Source: Glandiceps talaboti (lineage: Eukaryota > Hemichordata > Enteropneusta > Spengelidae). Taken from it: a stretch of DNA of 64,000 nt. A program made the translations under genes and the position numbers. Shown here one piece after another: positions 13,424-27,212 of the stretch. The stretch covers positions 29,951,176 to 30,015,175 of the forward strand of contig NC_135550.1 of assembly GCF_964340395.1 (NCBI RefSeq). The letters are read 5' to 3'. Below the pieces are notes generated by a model. It was not told where the DNA came from, ran no database searches, and saw only the letters and a program-made list of their open reading frames with translations. How positions within the stretch are numbered: the stretch's first letter is position 1; every line of letters starts with the position of its first letter.

Positions 13424-14114
13424 ATCCATCCTACCATCTACACTTGTTTCTACTTATTTTATCACTTTTTGTGTACTTTTTTCATATATATCATCATATG
13501 TGTATAATTTGTGTGTATATGTAGCCTATACATATATGTATATTTTTTACATAATTTTTCCCTTTATTTCTTTGTGTGTGTGTGTGTGTGTATTCTTATA
13601 CCTATGGTGATTTCTCCTCACACTTTCCATTCTTCTTTTACGCCTTTTGAACTTGCTTTGTTCCAAGTTCACACCTATCCTTTCACACCTTTTTTTGCCT
13701 TTATCTGTATCATTCCAGACCTCTATTAGATCTCACTCCCATTTTCCCTTTCACATCATTCTTTGACATCTGAGGAAGGAGATTGTTTACCCCTAAAAGC
13801 ACCTTTACTTTTATCTACAGTTAATCTTGAGAGTATTTCCAGACCATTTTACCCAAATTCAATATGTCTTATTCATAAAGGTAAATGTTAAACAAATATG
13901 TAAAAAAAAACTTTGCTCGCAGCAAAAATTGCAAAATATTCAAAAAAATCCATAAAAGTTCAAGTCTCGAAATACTTTTACTACATTACCTTGTGTAAAG
14001 AAAGTATGTTTTACATAGTTAATGCAAGAAGTGTTTAGAAGGAAATTATTGTGAAACAGTCTGCTACTGTGCAAATAACCTTGATTCTACATGTATATAA
14101 ATGTAGTTACTTAC

Positions 14115-14450
14115 ATATTATTCCCCAATATTTTTTTTTCACTTAGCCAAGGAAAATACTAGTGACCTAAGGGAGACCTTGTTACAATGAGTTACTTGAC
14201 GAATAGACAAACCCTTAGGTCATGAGTGTTTTCCGACTGAATATGAAAAATATTGGGGAATAATATAATTATATCTCCAGCATAGTGTATAAAAAAAATT
14301 GGGCGATTTGGAAAGTTTTAATCATATTTCGAGCATTGCAGAACCACTGTACCAGTCCCATAGGGTTATTGTGACATAGAATGACCAGGGTATATGTATA
14401 TAATGCTTAGAGAAAATAACTTGACTTATGCATGGTATAATACCAAGTGT
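14115..14450 (+). mobile_element. Palindromic repeat family, copy A
   Basis: The 5' part is a large imperfect palindrome. A left arm at 14115-14173 (ATATTATTCCCCAATATTT ... GACCTAAGGG) pairs with a right arm at 14212-14266, around a 38-nt loop. About 180 bp of non-palindromic sequence follows and ends near AACTTGACTTATGCATGGTA. The whole ~336-bp unit has a diverged relative of about 344 bp at 37476-37819, so this is a dispersed repeat and not a local hairpin. No coding capacity or clear target duplication was found. It is most simply a non-autonomous DNA transposon with a subterminal palindrome; its class is unknown to me. Confidence 0.6.
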
Positions 14451-14570
14451 ATTGGTTCATGTCTCTATTATTATGTAATTTCCCCTGAGCTCTAGATCAA
14501 ATGTAGATTATTATTGCCTATAAAATAAACAATTATACACATTGTTGAGGATATAAACCATTGTACTCTA

Positions 14571-14740
14571 GAGTCTGGGCACTAAGCCAATTTGACGCAC
14601 CACTGATGCAAATAATTTCTAGTAACACACCAAGCTTTGGTGTAACAGTGCTATCTCTTACTATGGTGATGACTCACAAGAAATGCGTGTTTATCATTTC
14701 GATTACACAACAATAACATTTGGCTATCAGTAAAGGACTG
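14571..14740 (+). mobile_element. Small MITE family (CAGTGTGCCCTCTA ends), diverged copy 1
   Basis: This ~170-bp segment shares the body CTAAGCCAATTTGA-G-ACCACTGA ... CTATCTCTTACTATG-TGATG ... CTCACAAGAAATG ... CATTTGGCTATCA with the copies at 20663-20838 and 38073-38249. Its ends are eroded: the expected terminal CAGTGTGCCCTCT is degraded, and GGGCACACTG is reduced to GGACTG. It is a decayed non-autonomous element lying about 120 bp downstream of palindromic element A. Confidence 0.65.
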
Positions 14741-16345
14741 TATAATACTAATATGTAACCATAGTGAAATCAATAGCTTGCTAATTCCAAAGTTATGAAG
14801 TCAGTGTTCCATTATGTCACATCTCTCTTGTGTGTTGTGTTGAAAGTGTCATACATTAAAAAGAGGATCTGTAAATATTATTAGTTTATTTAACCATACC
14901 TGTTCCACTGAAGTAAAGCAGGACACTGAGGTATGGCTTTTCAGCTACTATGAGAGGGACATGGACCAAATCTGAGAATATTTCTGTAGTATTTTTCTTT
15001 CGTTTGGAAAATTACATAAAAATCATATATTATTCTACAATACTGAAATGTTTAATTATTATGAGTAACCGTGATATCTGTGGCATAACATTTAGGCAAA
15101 GCAAAAGAATAATGCTGATGACATAATTTTCAGGTGCACCCAAAATTACTGTTGACATGATGACAGAGAAATGTACATTTATAAAACATACCAATACTAT
15201 ATGGAGATGTTACACTTATTTTAATACACATATCAAAATACATTAAGTTAGATGTGGTTTATGTAAGTATTTATTGAGTATACAAAATAGTATTTTAAGT
15301 TGGCCTATGCCCCTTTAGATGAAGTCTTTTAAGTTGGTCCATGTCCCTTTAAAGAAGACCATCAACATAATTCACTGTGTCATTAGGTTCAAACTGTTCA
15401 GTCGTTCAAATGGTTGTACAGCAAGGTCTTATTGGCAGTCCTTGAAATGATAGGAATAAAAACACTTTTTACAGTTCATGTCTCCTCATGACGTGACCAT
15501 TTTATTCCGGTAATCAAATCATCTATAATTCATATAAATAACCATCATTCATAAAAGTGTCAATATTTCTTATTAGTTGGGTAATGATTAAATGCTTTCA
15601 CTTGTAAACAACTTTTCTGATGCATGAATAATGTTGAGAGAAAATGAATTTACAGGTTTAATATTGCCATTACTTGCACAAGTCATTGTGATGTACAGCT
15701 GAGTAATAAGGGAGTTTAAACATCTAATATGGTATGCATGGCCACTTTGTGGTTAACTAAAAAAAGACTTAATTTACTCAGTTCTGGTCAATTGGGTTTT
15801 ATGTAACTAGTAATTTCAACAGTCCATTTTCAGTTGTCAACCATGTCATGGGTGACTGCCCAAAATGGAACAGCGCCCCCACAGGCATAGTTTAGAATTG
15901 ATTATCTTTTGTCTATAATCAGTACATAGTCTTGATCTGTTCTTTATATAGGTTTATAGGCCATTTAGTCATATGCACAACCAAAACCAGGTCAATTATA
16001 AAAACTCAAATTCTTCTTATTCACTGAATAAGTTTTTGTCATTAAAGGGAATGGACAGCTAGCCAGTTACATCAGTTACATATATTCAATATATGGTGAA
16101 AGTACAAAAATTTTGTTATTTAATTAACAGAAAAAAGGTGGGTCAAGACACAACCAAAAGCAGCCCACACTGAATGGAAAACAGTTATCACCATGTCACA
16201 GTTAATACAATGGTGGTAGTGTAACTTTGGATTTTTCTGATCAATTTATAAGCTATCATTTAACACCCAAAGTTAATGTAAAGTTTGATATTTGGTAGAA
16301 CTGATATTGCAAGTCATGTTATATTACATTTATTCAATCCAGAAT
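14741..16345. other. Non-coding AT-rich stretch with a 34-bp tandem dimer
   Basis: No gene was recognised. At 15293-15360 a 34-bp unit beginning TTTTAAGTTGG occurs twice in exact tandem register with about 80 percent identity. The rest is AT-rich sequence with no structure I could name. Confidence 0.5.
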
Positions 16346-17136
16346 GAGCACTTCTCCACCAAGTTGCCTAGAACATGGAGCTAAATGAACACTTCTCCAT
16401 CAACTCTCCTAGAACATGGAGCTAAATGAACACTTCTCCATCAACTCTCCTAGAACATGGAGCTAAATGAACACTTCTCCATCAACTCTCCTAGAACATG
16501 GGGCTAAATGAACACTTCTCCATCAACTCTCCTAGAACATGGGGCTAAATGAACACTTCTCCATCAACTCTCCTAGAACATGGGGCTAAATGAACACTTC
16601 TCCATCAACTCTCCTAGAACATGGGGCTAAATGAACACTTCTCCATCAAGTCGCCTAGAACATGGGGCTAAATGAGCACTTCTCCATCAAGTCGCCTAGA
16701 ACATGGAGCTAAATGAACACTTCTCCATCAACTCTCCTAGAACATGGGGCTAAATGAGCACTTCTCCATCAACTCTCCTAGAACATGGGGCTAAATGAAC
16801 ACTTCTCCATCAACTCTCCTAGAACATGGGGCTAAATGAACACTTCTCCATCAACTCTCCTAGAACATGGAGCTAAATGAACACTTCTCCATCAACTCTC
16901 CTAGAACATGGAGCTAAATGAACACTTCTCCATCAACTCTCCTAGAACATGGGGCTAAATGAACACTTCTCCATCAAGTCGCCTAGCTAGAACATGGAGC
17001 TAAATGAACACTTCTCCATCAACTCTCCTAGATCATGGGGCTAAATGAACACTTGTCCACCAAGTCGCTTAGAACATGGGGCTAAATGAACACTTCTCCA
17101 TCAAGTCGCCTAGAACATGGAGCTAAATGAACACTT
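16346..17136 (+). repeat. 41-bp minisatellite, 19 copies plus 8 bases
   Basis: Nineteen head-to-tail copies of a 41-bp unit (GAACACTTCTCCATCAACTC, then TCCTAGAACATGGRGCTAAAT), plus a final GAACACTT, fill the interval exactly: 19 x 41 + 4 + 8 = 791 bases. One copy, near 16960-17005, carries a 4-base CTAG duplication. Copies differ at a few linked positions: AACTCTCCT versus AAGTCGCCT, GGAGCT versus GGGGCT, and GAACAC versus GAGCAC. The variants are patchily mixed, as expected from unequal exchange or gene conversion. The 41-bp period shifts the frame in each copy and each unit holds TAG, so it is not coding. Confidence 0.95.
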
Positions 17137-20100
17137 TACATCCTTACTAGAAAGTTGTTTACTGGAATTTAGCAAGATGTTCTTTCCAACTTCCATTGAA
17201 TATTAGTTGTCAACACTAATATCACTTACCAGTGAGAAATAAAAGTTATTTAAAACACTTGATTTTGGAACTTAAATTGTCTTGCCAGCTAGAAATGATT
17301 AATTGAATCAATTTATTAAATTATTTACTATTTCCATGCAAAATTACATTTTCAAAATCAAAATACTATGTTAATTAAAGCAGAGGGCATGTGATAGATC
17401 TCGTACATACAGCTCATCTCCCAGTTATAAAAATCCTTCCAGATATTCATGGAGCCAGAATCGAATCCTCATTATTAAAGTGTAACTAATTGGTCATTAC
17501 CTCAAAGGCAGTCTTTCTATCTAAAACAACAATATTTAACTAACTTCAATGAAACAGATAACAAATAAACACATAACCTCTGTTGAACCTCATTGACAGA
17601 GGTAGCTGTTTATTACCAGACAATACTACAGGTATTTGTGATTTTTCAATATCCATGTATGCCATCAATTATAGTGTTAAGAGTCTACCATCACTGCTAT
17701 CATTTTAACTTTCCATAATACATTGACCACTGAGATTGGACTTACATTCACTCTGTACCTCACAACTGTCTGATGAGTGATGAGAACTAGACTAGCATTA
17801 TAAATGCATATTTATTGTTTTCCTTAAAGACAGGCAGACTGTCATGTAACAGCTCTCAATTCCCACTGATTCTCATGTAAACATTAACTGATGCGTCAAA
17901 ATGCCAACCTGCACCAGTTGATAAATCTGAGATCATAAACTATTCTAGCTCCCTACTGATTTTTAATACTGATAGACGTTTATGTCAAATTCTATTTTGC
18001 TATACCTACCACACACTTTTTTGGATCTGAAATTTGGTGGTAATGAACATTGTACATTTTTTTGCTGAAGATGTATAAAACAAGTGTAAATTGCATCTGT
18101 TTGGATCCAGTTTTAATTAAGTTTACTTGACCATAGGTTTATTGTAACAACACTAGTAATTGTACATGCCTAGTATTGTATGAACCATAGAGTTATCCAG
18201 TCTGCTCAGTAGTTTTGACATTCAAAAGTTTTGACTGAAAATCACATTTTTAAATTTAATTTGCTATAAAAGAAAATATATTTATTGTCATCCTTGTATT
18301 CATATTTACCATTTTGCATTTAACATTAAAAAAAATATTTGATAGCATTATTGTTCAGATTTGTCAATATAGTCTGCGATGAAGATGTAAATCAGCCCTC
18401 TAGTGTTCAATATGTAGGTTCTTTTGTTTTTAACTATACTAACTAGAATTTTGAAGAAATGAGTAAACCCATTTATGATTATGGCTTGTTTTGCTTCCCA
18501 CATTAAAGAAAATACTATGTACTTATAAAAAACATGATTCCTTGCAGAAAAGCTTCTATGTCATACAATGTCAATGTTTGGTTAAATGTTGGTTATACAT
18601 GTAAGTGCACATTCTCGCAAACCAGAGCTCGGTGCATCTTGAATGGTGCCTTAAAAGAGGCTGTGGTTTATGACGATTGTAAGTTCATTGAGTATGGATT
18701 ACAGTCTGTTGTCACTTTCTAGTATTACTAATACTACTAAGCTGTTGACATCACTCACAAAGAAAAGTCTTTTGCTGAGTCAATTTGTAGCTTTGATGCT
18801 ATTTTTACAGTCTACTTGTGCAATGTTGTGGCCTAGTTCTGGTGCAATCTAAGTGAAAAAAAATGAAAGAAGGGTAAGGGATCAATAAATAACACATAGT
18901 TAATAAACAGTCTTAAATAATTAAATCATGTTTCATCTATGGCTTCTATATTTCTAGAGTAGAAAATTATGTATTTATGATCTCACTACATATAATTGAT
19001 CGCTTACCTAACTGACAAAATAATATTTTAATGAACATTTTCTACTGCTCTTTTGTATATACTTCATAGCTGGCTACCATTACCAACATCAAAGTAAGAC
19101 CTAGTCAACATATAGAGTTTGATAATTGTTTATTGACCCATCTTGATTGTTCATCACTGCTTGATGGATAGTCCTGCAGTTTATTGTGGCAACACATGTC
19201 ACTTACATCTATTTTCCAAATCCACCAAAAAAAAGAGAGAATTTTTTAAAATAGAATGGTAATTGGCACTTGCTGTAGTACTCTATGATTTGTAACATGA
19301 AATTAAAAGGAAAAAGGAAATAATGGTTTCCGTGACCACATGCTGGCATGTAATTGTGGATGTCATTCTTAGATAATGATGAATTGAAAAAAAAGCATTG
19401 TCTTGTAAAACTCTTTCCTAGATTGTATGTTTAAATCTGCTAAGATACCACCATATGTCTGTCACATTGGGAAATTCAAGTCACTGAGTATACATCTAGT
19501 ACTTATTTTCCCATTCTCATATGTCAGTGAAATTTGTTTTCTTTCTCTAGGGAACTTTGTGTTGCTACGAAGAAGCCAAGTGATTTATGATGGTGATCAT
19601 TACTTGCTGGACAAGTCATTGGGCTGTGAGTTGTTTTCCGGTTTCTACGTTGTCATCTTTCAGTGATCTCAAGATAATATCATTTATTAATCTTTTGAAT
19701 AAATTTTTGATACAACTGTATTAATGTCATACATAATATGTGATATTTATAAATTACTTTGTTGACTCAATCCATGATAAATGATAAAGGAAAAATTGAA
19801 ATTTTCTGATTGTTGACCAGATAACGTTTTATATGCAGTCTATCATACATCTACATTTCTTAACCTACCCCTTTTCCAGTGCACACATACAAACAGGGAA
19901 ATAATATGCATGCATGCATACATTACATAATTCATAGACAGACAGAGAGATACAGAGACAAGACAGAAAATGTGAAAATGAGTTCCCAGCTAACATAGTA
20001 AAATTTCACCAAAATCAATAATGTTTGAGTGGCATATGGCATGAGACATTATGTCCATTTAAGAGCTTTGATATTGAAGATAAGGGATCTAAATCAATCA

Positions 20101-20662
20101 AGGTATTGGGTAATATTGGGTTTCGTTGTCTTAATTATCAGTTTTAATGTCCTGTCTACTACAAACAAGTTGACTTGGCAATAGCTAGTAGGTATTTAAC
20201 AACACTAAATCCTCATCCTCAATCAGTATGATCAAGGTTTCTCTTTTATGGCAGACTTTACTTTTCACCCAGACAGTTGCTGACAGAGATAAGGAAGAAT
20301 AAATATAAACTTCATCTGATACAGGTACAACATCTCTCTATTTACCATACTGTCCAATTGATCTTTGCATTCATTTGCCAACCATGCAATTTAGGGCAAG
20401 GTACACAGACTCTGAGTTGTGCTTAAAGGCATGATCTTAGAAATGGTAACCATCACATCTACATCTAGGTTATAGTTAATTTATCAACCACTTAAAACAC
20501 ATGGCTTGAGTCAATAGATCTGTTATCACAACTTTTCAATTCAACAACCTTTCATTTTTAGCGTCAATCACTATCAATCATCACTTGTTTCCTATAGCCA
20601 TAGTTTTTATACAGCATGTCTGTTGGCTAAGGTTTAGGAACTTTAGTCTTAATTAATGGGGG
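17137..20662. other. Non-coding AT-rich stretch
   Basis: No gene, RNA or element was recognised. Short open frames near 18534-18852 and 19427-19666 have no domain similarity that I can see and no credible exon boundaries. There is a brief GCATGCATGCAT run near 19905. Confidence 0.45.
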
Positions 20663-20838
20663 CAGTGTGTCGTCTTATCGAATTTGATGTGCCACTAGCA
20701 CCCAGCAAATTATTGTAATTGTAATGCACCAAAAGTGGTGTCTACCTATCTCATACTATACAGTGACACACAAGAAAACCTACTTTTTATCATTTTCACC
20801 CACAGCAAAAAATGTGTTTTTCAATAAAGGGCACACTG
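20663..20838 (+). mobile_element. Small MITE family, copy 2 (176 bp)
   Basis: The element begins CAGTGTGTCGTCT and ends AAGGGCACACTG, giving near-perfect ~12-bp terminal inverted repeats. The body matches copies 1 and 3 (AATTTGATGTGCCACT, CTATCTCATACTAT, CACAAGAAA, TTTTTATCATTTT). No reading frame is present. The direct flanks show no clear target duplication. The CAGTG start, small size and the possible 8-bp duplication at copy 3 suggest a hAT-type non-autonomous element, which is inference. Confidence 0.75.
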
Positions 20839-21505
20839 CTAGGAGTGGTCAGGATCAGGTAAATTTGACATAGACTTCTATTATTGTAGCATAATTTTGG
20901 TATGAAACCTCAGTAAAAAGAACTACCGGTAGCTCAGGTAGAATTTACCTACTTACCACCTTTGAGTCTGACTGAAATTAACACTCACAGTATGTTTTTA
21001 TTATTCTTGATAATCCCTAATTTGAAATTATGATTATCAGCAAGCCTCATTTCCTGGCTACAGCTTACACTTTGGGCTAAGATTCCTTACACAGTAGGTG
21101 TGAATTGATAATGTCCTGACATGGAATAGAGATAAAAGTGAACAGATAATTGTATAAAGTCATTTTAAAAATACATGTATGGCAAATTAGATGCTATTGA
21201 TTACTACAGAATGACAAAGGTAACATTGTGCAAATGAACGTAATTGATAAAAACTAATATCTTATCTAACTATGAATATAGTATATCTATTTAATATGTT
21301 TAGTCAATAATAATTAGTGTCTAGACAAAATCGACCACTCAATTGTAAAGATTATGACTGTATGACATTATAGCGAACACTTTATTAATGACCTGATCAA
21401 TACAACTATTTGTGAATGTCATCAAACATGTCATTTAAACTCCTTTTGTCGATTTCCAAATATTCATTGCTGCATCTCATTAAAAAACTTTGTTGATCTG
21501 TCAGT

Positions 21506-21710
21506 ATTGCATCATTATATTTCTGAGAGATGATTGGTTGATTTTCATTCTAACATTACATCATAACATCTCATTACATTCCTGAGTAGTGAATGGTTAA
21601 TCACCATTCTAAAACAGTATCTTATTATTATATTCCAGTGTGGTGATTTGATGATTTTATACTAACATTCTTAACATTTCATTACCTTCTGAGTGATGAT
21701 TGTTTCATTT
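21506..21710 (+). repeat. Degenerate ~55-bp tandem repeat, about 4 units
   Basis: Four units starting near 21506, 21563, 21618 and 21671 share a pattern of CATYTCATTA-ATTCTGAG-GATGATTG-TTGATTTTCATTCTAACATT. Identity between units is modest, so the array is old. A GC-rich pyrimidine stretch (CCCCACCCCCACCC type) follows at about 21714-21745. Confidence 0.5.
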
Positions 21711-21745
21711 GACCCCACCCCCACCCTTCCCTCCCCTCCCCACAC

Positions 21746-24700
21746 ACGCAACATTCCAACCTCTTGTTACACAAATAAAATCATAACAGCTTGATCATAA
21801 AATTTGTATGATTTCATCAACTAGGTGGTTTTACGTGCATCTCATCAATCACAATATTCCTGTCAAAATATGATCTTTGATAGCATTTGATTTATTAGCC
21901 TCCTAAATGTTATGATAAGTACTGTGTAATGATAGTGTAAATAGACTAGATAGTTCAGTTTACTCTCTTCACAATAGAGCAACAAGACAGGTAACAAAAC
22001 ACTTATATTACTGGCAATTGAAAAGGGCTGGATTTTAGGATCTAAAATGTACTTTATTCAGTCTGTTGCACCATATGATATTTTTAGGGATATTTATTGA
22101 AAAGTTGGTACATATGTTACTTCTGACATTCATTGTCACTGACAGATATAAATATATGTCAAAATAAACATGTATCAGTTTTCACTAAACTTAATGATGA
22201 AGAAATAGGCTCCAATTCAACATATTCTCATAAGTTCGCAACAGTATACAAAATCAAAAGGTGTAAACACACTACTAACAAATCAAAATGACTGATGGAG
22301 ATATAAGCTGCTTTTAAAGAATGATATATAATGTTGTCGTGTATGCCAAAGATGGGTCATTAACTGGGAGTATAAAAACAATTTAGTTAAAGCATTTAAG
22401 TGCACAGATATTCAGAAATAGTACGCTACATTTAGGGACGATCATGCAATGTCACGCAAGCTCAATAAATGAACTTTTTTTCGTTTAGGAGGGAGAGAGT
22501 CTGGCATTGTAATGCAATTGCTGAACTGCATTTTTGCACTTCTAACCAATTTTCGAAAACCTTCAATGATAACAGATTCTGTATTTACTACTAAATACTA
22601 CTGAAACGTTGATATTAAAGTTGATTAAAAGTTACTTCTAATGTGATATACAGTACTGTGTGTCTGTTAGTATTTTGATGTTTTTACTGTGTCTTTACAT
22701 TGCATCGATCTTTGTGATGTGACTACTACAATTTTACAAGTTTACACAATATATATACATGTCAGTGTTGCACTTGTGAATGTTTGCTTAGGGGAAAAGG
22801 GGGGTGGGGGGTTGTCCTAAATGAACAAAGTTTGTTTATTGAGCTTGTGCAATGTCCCTTTATAGTGTCCTTAAAATTATGAAAGACAATTATAATGGCT
22901 CATACTAAAATTTTGAATCTAACTATTATAGATATATACATATTAATTTAATTTCCTATCAAAATATTAAATATACTAAATTAAACAAAGTACACATTTT
23001 AGAAATTTGAGTGCTTTTGTTTGATGGTGTTATCCGATCTTAGAAATTACGGTTAAGAAAAATCTTGTGCCATGAGGTTTTAGTATTTAGTATTTAGTCA
23101 GAAAAATTTAATGATTTCAAGGAGAGGAATTCCTTCACTAATATTCTTACAGTCATGATGTCATGGTGGAAAGTAAATTAAGTCTACATGACTTCCCTGG
23201 GCTCTTTACCAGAGTTCTCCTAACAGTACCGGTATATGTCAATTTATGTCAGACTGTACTCTGGTTCTGAAAATGAGAAAACCCCAGCAAAACATCTCTA
23301 GAAGTATTTTGATGTTTCTAACCCCACTGCACATGTACTTACTACCACCCCTTGTTCTGGAGCAGGTGTGCATTAATAGAAAGTGGCTCAATAAAAATGG
23401 TCTCTTTATATATTTGTGAAAATGCAGTCTCTTGTTATTTATGACAGAAAGGAAAATAGTGTAAGTCGTACTGAATCAAGTGTCATCAGAGACCAATAGT
23501 CCAGTAAAATATGCAATTATATCAACCTTGCCAGTGAGCAGTCAACTGTTTTACAATAAATATTGATAACTAGAAGTTTATAATCATGCCATTTGTACTA
23601 GAGGTGTAAATTTGTTGTGGTAATTTTAGCAAAGTCCATTCTGCATATAAATTCACATTTATGATACTAAATGCCACGTATTTGATGTAATACATTTTAT
23701 TAATACTGTGTTGTCATGCTGAAAACTGGCCATGTCACTGAACTTTACCAACCCTGACTTATTCTAGTGATTTTGGAATTATTAAAAGAAGAGGTTTTTT
23801 TATTTTAATTGAAAGTGAAAACTCATTAGGTTATTCTTTGTCAGATATCATTTACACCAAGAAAAAAACATCACTAGTTTAATGATTATTTATCCATAAG
23901 CCATCAGTTCCTAATTTGTTAAGACCTATATTGCAATTGGTTCCATTCAAATTGAGAATTTATGCTCAGTGAGTTTTGCCAATAAATAACACTCCACAAC
24001 ATAGTACATTAATTACCAAACAACATTAAAATGGCCTGTCAAGTCTTACAGGTAAAAGGCTCAATCTTCTGCCAGTTTTTATTCACACCAACAGTTTTCA
24101 TTTTAGGTCTTTTACGTCATTTGGTAATTGCAATCAAAGACAGAGAATAGTAGAAAATGTTATCAAATTTGTCACAGATGTGAAAATGTCATGCTCTCCT
24201 AGTATGTTCCATTGGGTAACATGATGACAAATACTTTATGGGGTTGAGTGCAAACTAACAAATCATGGTTTACAACCATTTTGACTGAAAATCGTGAGTT
24301 GGGTATGAGTGTGAAGTCGTTGCCTAAGGCTATGCAGTCATTTACCAGTGCCATCAGGATATCGAACACAAAGACTGTGTGCTCAGAATATGCTATTACT
24401 TAAATCAGTCATACTTGTAGATTTATTTGCATACTGGTAGCAGTCTAATAAACCATCAAATCACATTCTGGTAATGATGGACAGACAGGTTTTTTGTCTT
24501 GAGGAATGGATTTAGAATCAAAATTTCTAATTTTTTTACATCACTCTTTTCATATCTCAACTCATTTTCAGTATGGCGGTTGTAATAATTTAGATATTTT
24601 TCATAATAAAACAAAATATATTTATCCCCCCCCCAAAAAAAAAAAGAAAAAAGAAAAAAAAAATTCTATTCAAAGATTGTAATTCGTTTGAATGACTCAT

Positions 24701-27113
24701 ACTTCACTCATTTATCAGTCTAATTGATTTTTCATGCAAGTTATAATTTGTTTTGATGCTGCATTATGGTTGTTAAATTATCTGATTATTTGTGTAATCA
24801 GAGAAGTAATCAGTGATAGTGTCTGGAAGGATAACAGTCACCTTTTTGAGTACCTATTGTCATCTGTATTAAGATGTCTTATTTTTTAAAATTTTGTTTA
24901 TTTATTATCAAAGTTTATTTTGTCAGTTTTAAACTCAACTCAAATATTTTATTTTTCACTGAAGTATGAAAAATGATGTTATTATGTCATTATATCTTTG
25001 TCATCCACATATCCCTCTACCTAAATTTATCAAAATATCATGGAAGCAAAGTCAATTCATTGTGGCAAATGTGAATACCCAGGGCAGCAACAAAATAGCA
25101 TCTGCATGTAATCAGTCTGTCTTACATACATCTACTACCAATGTCACTGTACATCTTTATAAGCTGCATCAATCTCAATTATTGTATCCTTTGTGTCACA
25201 CACAAAGTCAACCTGGAACCATTCTGATAAGATCAAATAACAGATTCCTTGCATATATGCCCATTTAGAACAAGAGTACATGACAGATCTGCCAGTAATT
25301 TTAAGTCAATCTTTGGAGGGGGAGGGGGACACTGAAGGGAATGGGGTTGGTAGGCAACACAAACATTCTTCAAATTAAAACGTGTACACAGAAGTTTCGA
25401 TGGTGTTTGATAGTTTTTCACTACACCTAAATACTAAAAGATCAAAATGCTTGTGCAGTGACAAATGTATCATTCAAATGTGATTTGTACCAAATTTTTG
25501 TCAAATCCAATATCTGTGATATTATTATGATTTATTTTACCTGTCTTCTACATTAGTAGCAACTAAGATAAAAACCATCTTTCAGATTATAAACATTACA
25601 AATTACTGTGATTTTGCACAAATTACACCACGCATAATGATATAGTCTGTCAGTTAATATGCACTCAAAAGAGTTTGTTGTGTAACAAATAAAACTTTAG
25701 ATTTATTTTGCTGTTTCTCCAGAAACTTGTAGTTCTTGAGATTAATGCATAAGCTGGGTTTTTGTGACAGCCAAATTTGATTAGGTAGCAAAATAAAGTA
25801 TCTCATGTTTCTACTAGGTTTGAATGAAATTGGTTTCTTCATTTGGGATAAACATGCAAACCTTCACATAGCTTGACAGAAACCATTTATTTTAATACCT
25901 CTCTGTCTTGACACACTGGTGTGCAGCCTCTGCAGTCATGAGATGTTGGCTTCTTGAAGCCAACACACAATTTGTCAACAAGAAACATAAACATATGATA
26001 TGTCAGCATGTGAACTGCCATGAAACTTGTTCTGTTTCCTTTGGTCTAGTCCAAGCTTACGTCATATTGTAAAATATAGTGACAATTTACATACACAATG
26101 TGCAGTCTCAGATGATGAACACTGTACTATATTAAAGCTAATTTTGACAACGTATTGCACCATCTTTGTATATAGATGTTATGATCTTTGAAATATTATT
26201 ACATCTTAAAATCCATGATATCCTGAAACTGTCTGTGTCAATTTGAAGACATCAAAAGTCTCTTTGTAACAGTAGGTGATGGGTTTCCATGACAACAGAC
26301 TGGGTCTCTAGGGCATCTTCCGGATCAAGTTATCACCTTCATTAGAATGTGATCCATGCAATTGGTATCATTTGCACAAATCACACCCAAAAAGGAAATG
26401 AAAAGCAACAGGTAAGTTGTCAGTAGATAGCTAAGTCAAGAATTCTGCAAAGTGTTATATATGTTCATCCTGAATAAAAAGGGTATTTCGACATCGTGAT
26501 ATCACAGAAATGAAAGCTTGTTACTGTCTGTAGGGTGGATGTTGAAAATGCATATCTTTGTCTATCTAGTCTTTGTATGATTAAATCATAAACTGAACTA
26601 CTAGAAATGGGTTAATAATAGACTCAATTTTATATAAACACATGTAGTTCTGAGAATCTTTGTACCAGAGAACTGGTCACTGTGAAATCTGATAATTCTG
26701 AATTAAGTTGCCATAAAAATGTAGCCTAGAACTTAGAAGCCTTCACTGTTATTGAATGATCTTGAACCCCACACATTCTAGCTATATGCACAATGTATGC
26801 AAGAGTTTAGTTATAATCAGACCTAAAATTGTATCACTAATTCATATAGCAGTGGCATGATCCACCCACTTTACTGTGATGTTGTGTGGTTATATCAACC
26901 AGGAAATGTTTTCCTTCCTTTTACATCACATAGCTCCACCCTCCTCATTGATTCACATCATGTTGGAATGCTACTGGTGTCATATGACATCATGTAGGTC
27001 TGATTAACAATTAGGCTGATACTTCACAAGTACAATATTGAATTTATGTTGCTAAGTGTGTGTGGAGTGAGACAACACTGTCTAGATACATAATAACAGC
27101 CAAGGGTTCTTAC
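21746..27113. other. Non-coding AT-rich stretch with short purine/pyrimidine runs
   Basis: No gene was recognised. Notable runs are a G-rich tract at about 22796-22813 (AGGGGGGTGGGGGG type), a C9/A-rich tract at 24626-24663, and a G-rich stretch at about 25314-25347 (GGAGGGGGAGGGGGA). These may fold as G-quadruplexes on one strand. Open frames at 24966-25268 and 25233-25842 have no recognisable features. Confidence 0.45.
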
Positions 27114-27114
27114 C

Positions 27115-27152
<38 letters not shown>

Positions 27153-27212
27153 CGTGCGTGCGTGCGTGTGTGTGTGTGTGTGTGTGTGTGCATGTGCATG
27201 TATACATGTGCA
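27114..27212 (+). repeat. (TG)n/(CG)n dinucleotide tract
   Basis: An alternating purine-pyrimidine tract of TGTG with internal CGCGCG and (TGCG)n segments grades into TGCATGTGCATG. TG/CG alternation of this length is the classic Z-DNA-forming sequence type, and it is highly length-variable in populations. Confidence 0.9.

Noticed and set aside
15872-15890. CTCF-like GCGCCCCCACAGG on the minus strand
   Set aside because: About four mismatches to the core; too weak to list.
16346-17136. CRISPR-like array
   Set aside because: Units are contiguous 41-mers without unique spacers, and the genome is eukaryotic.
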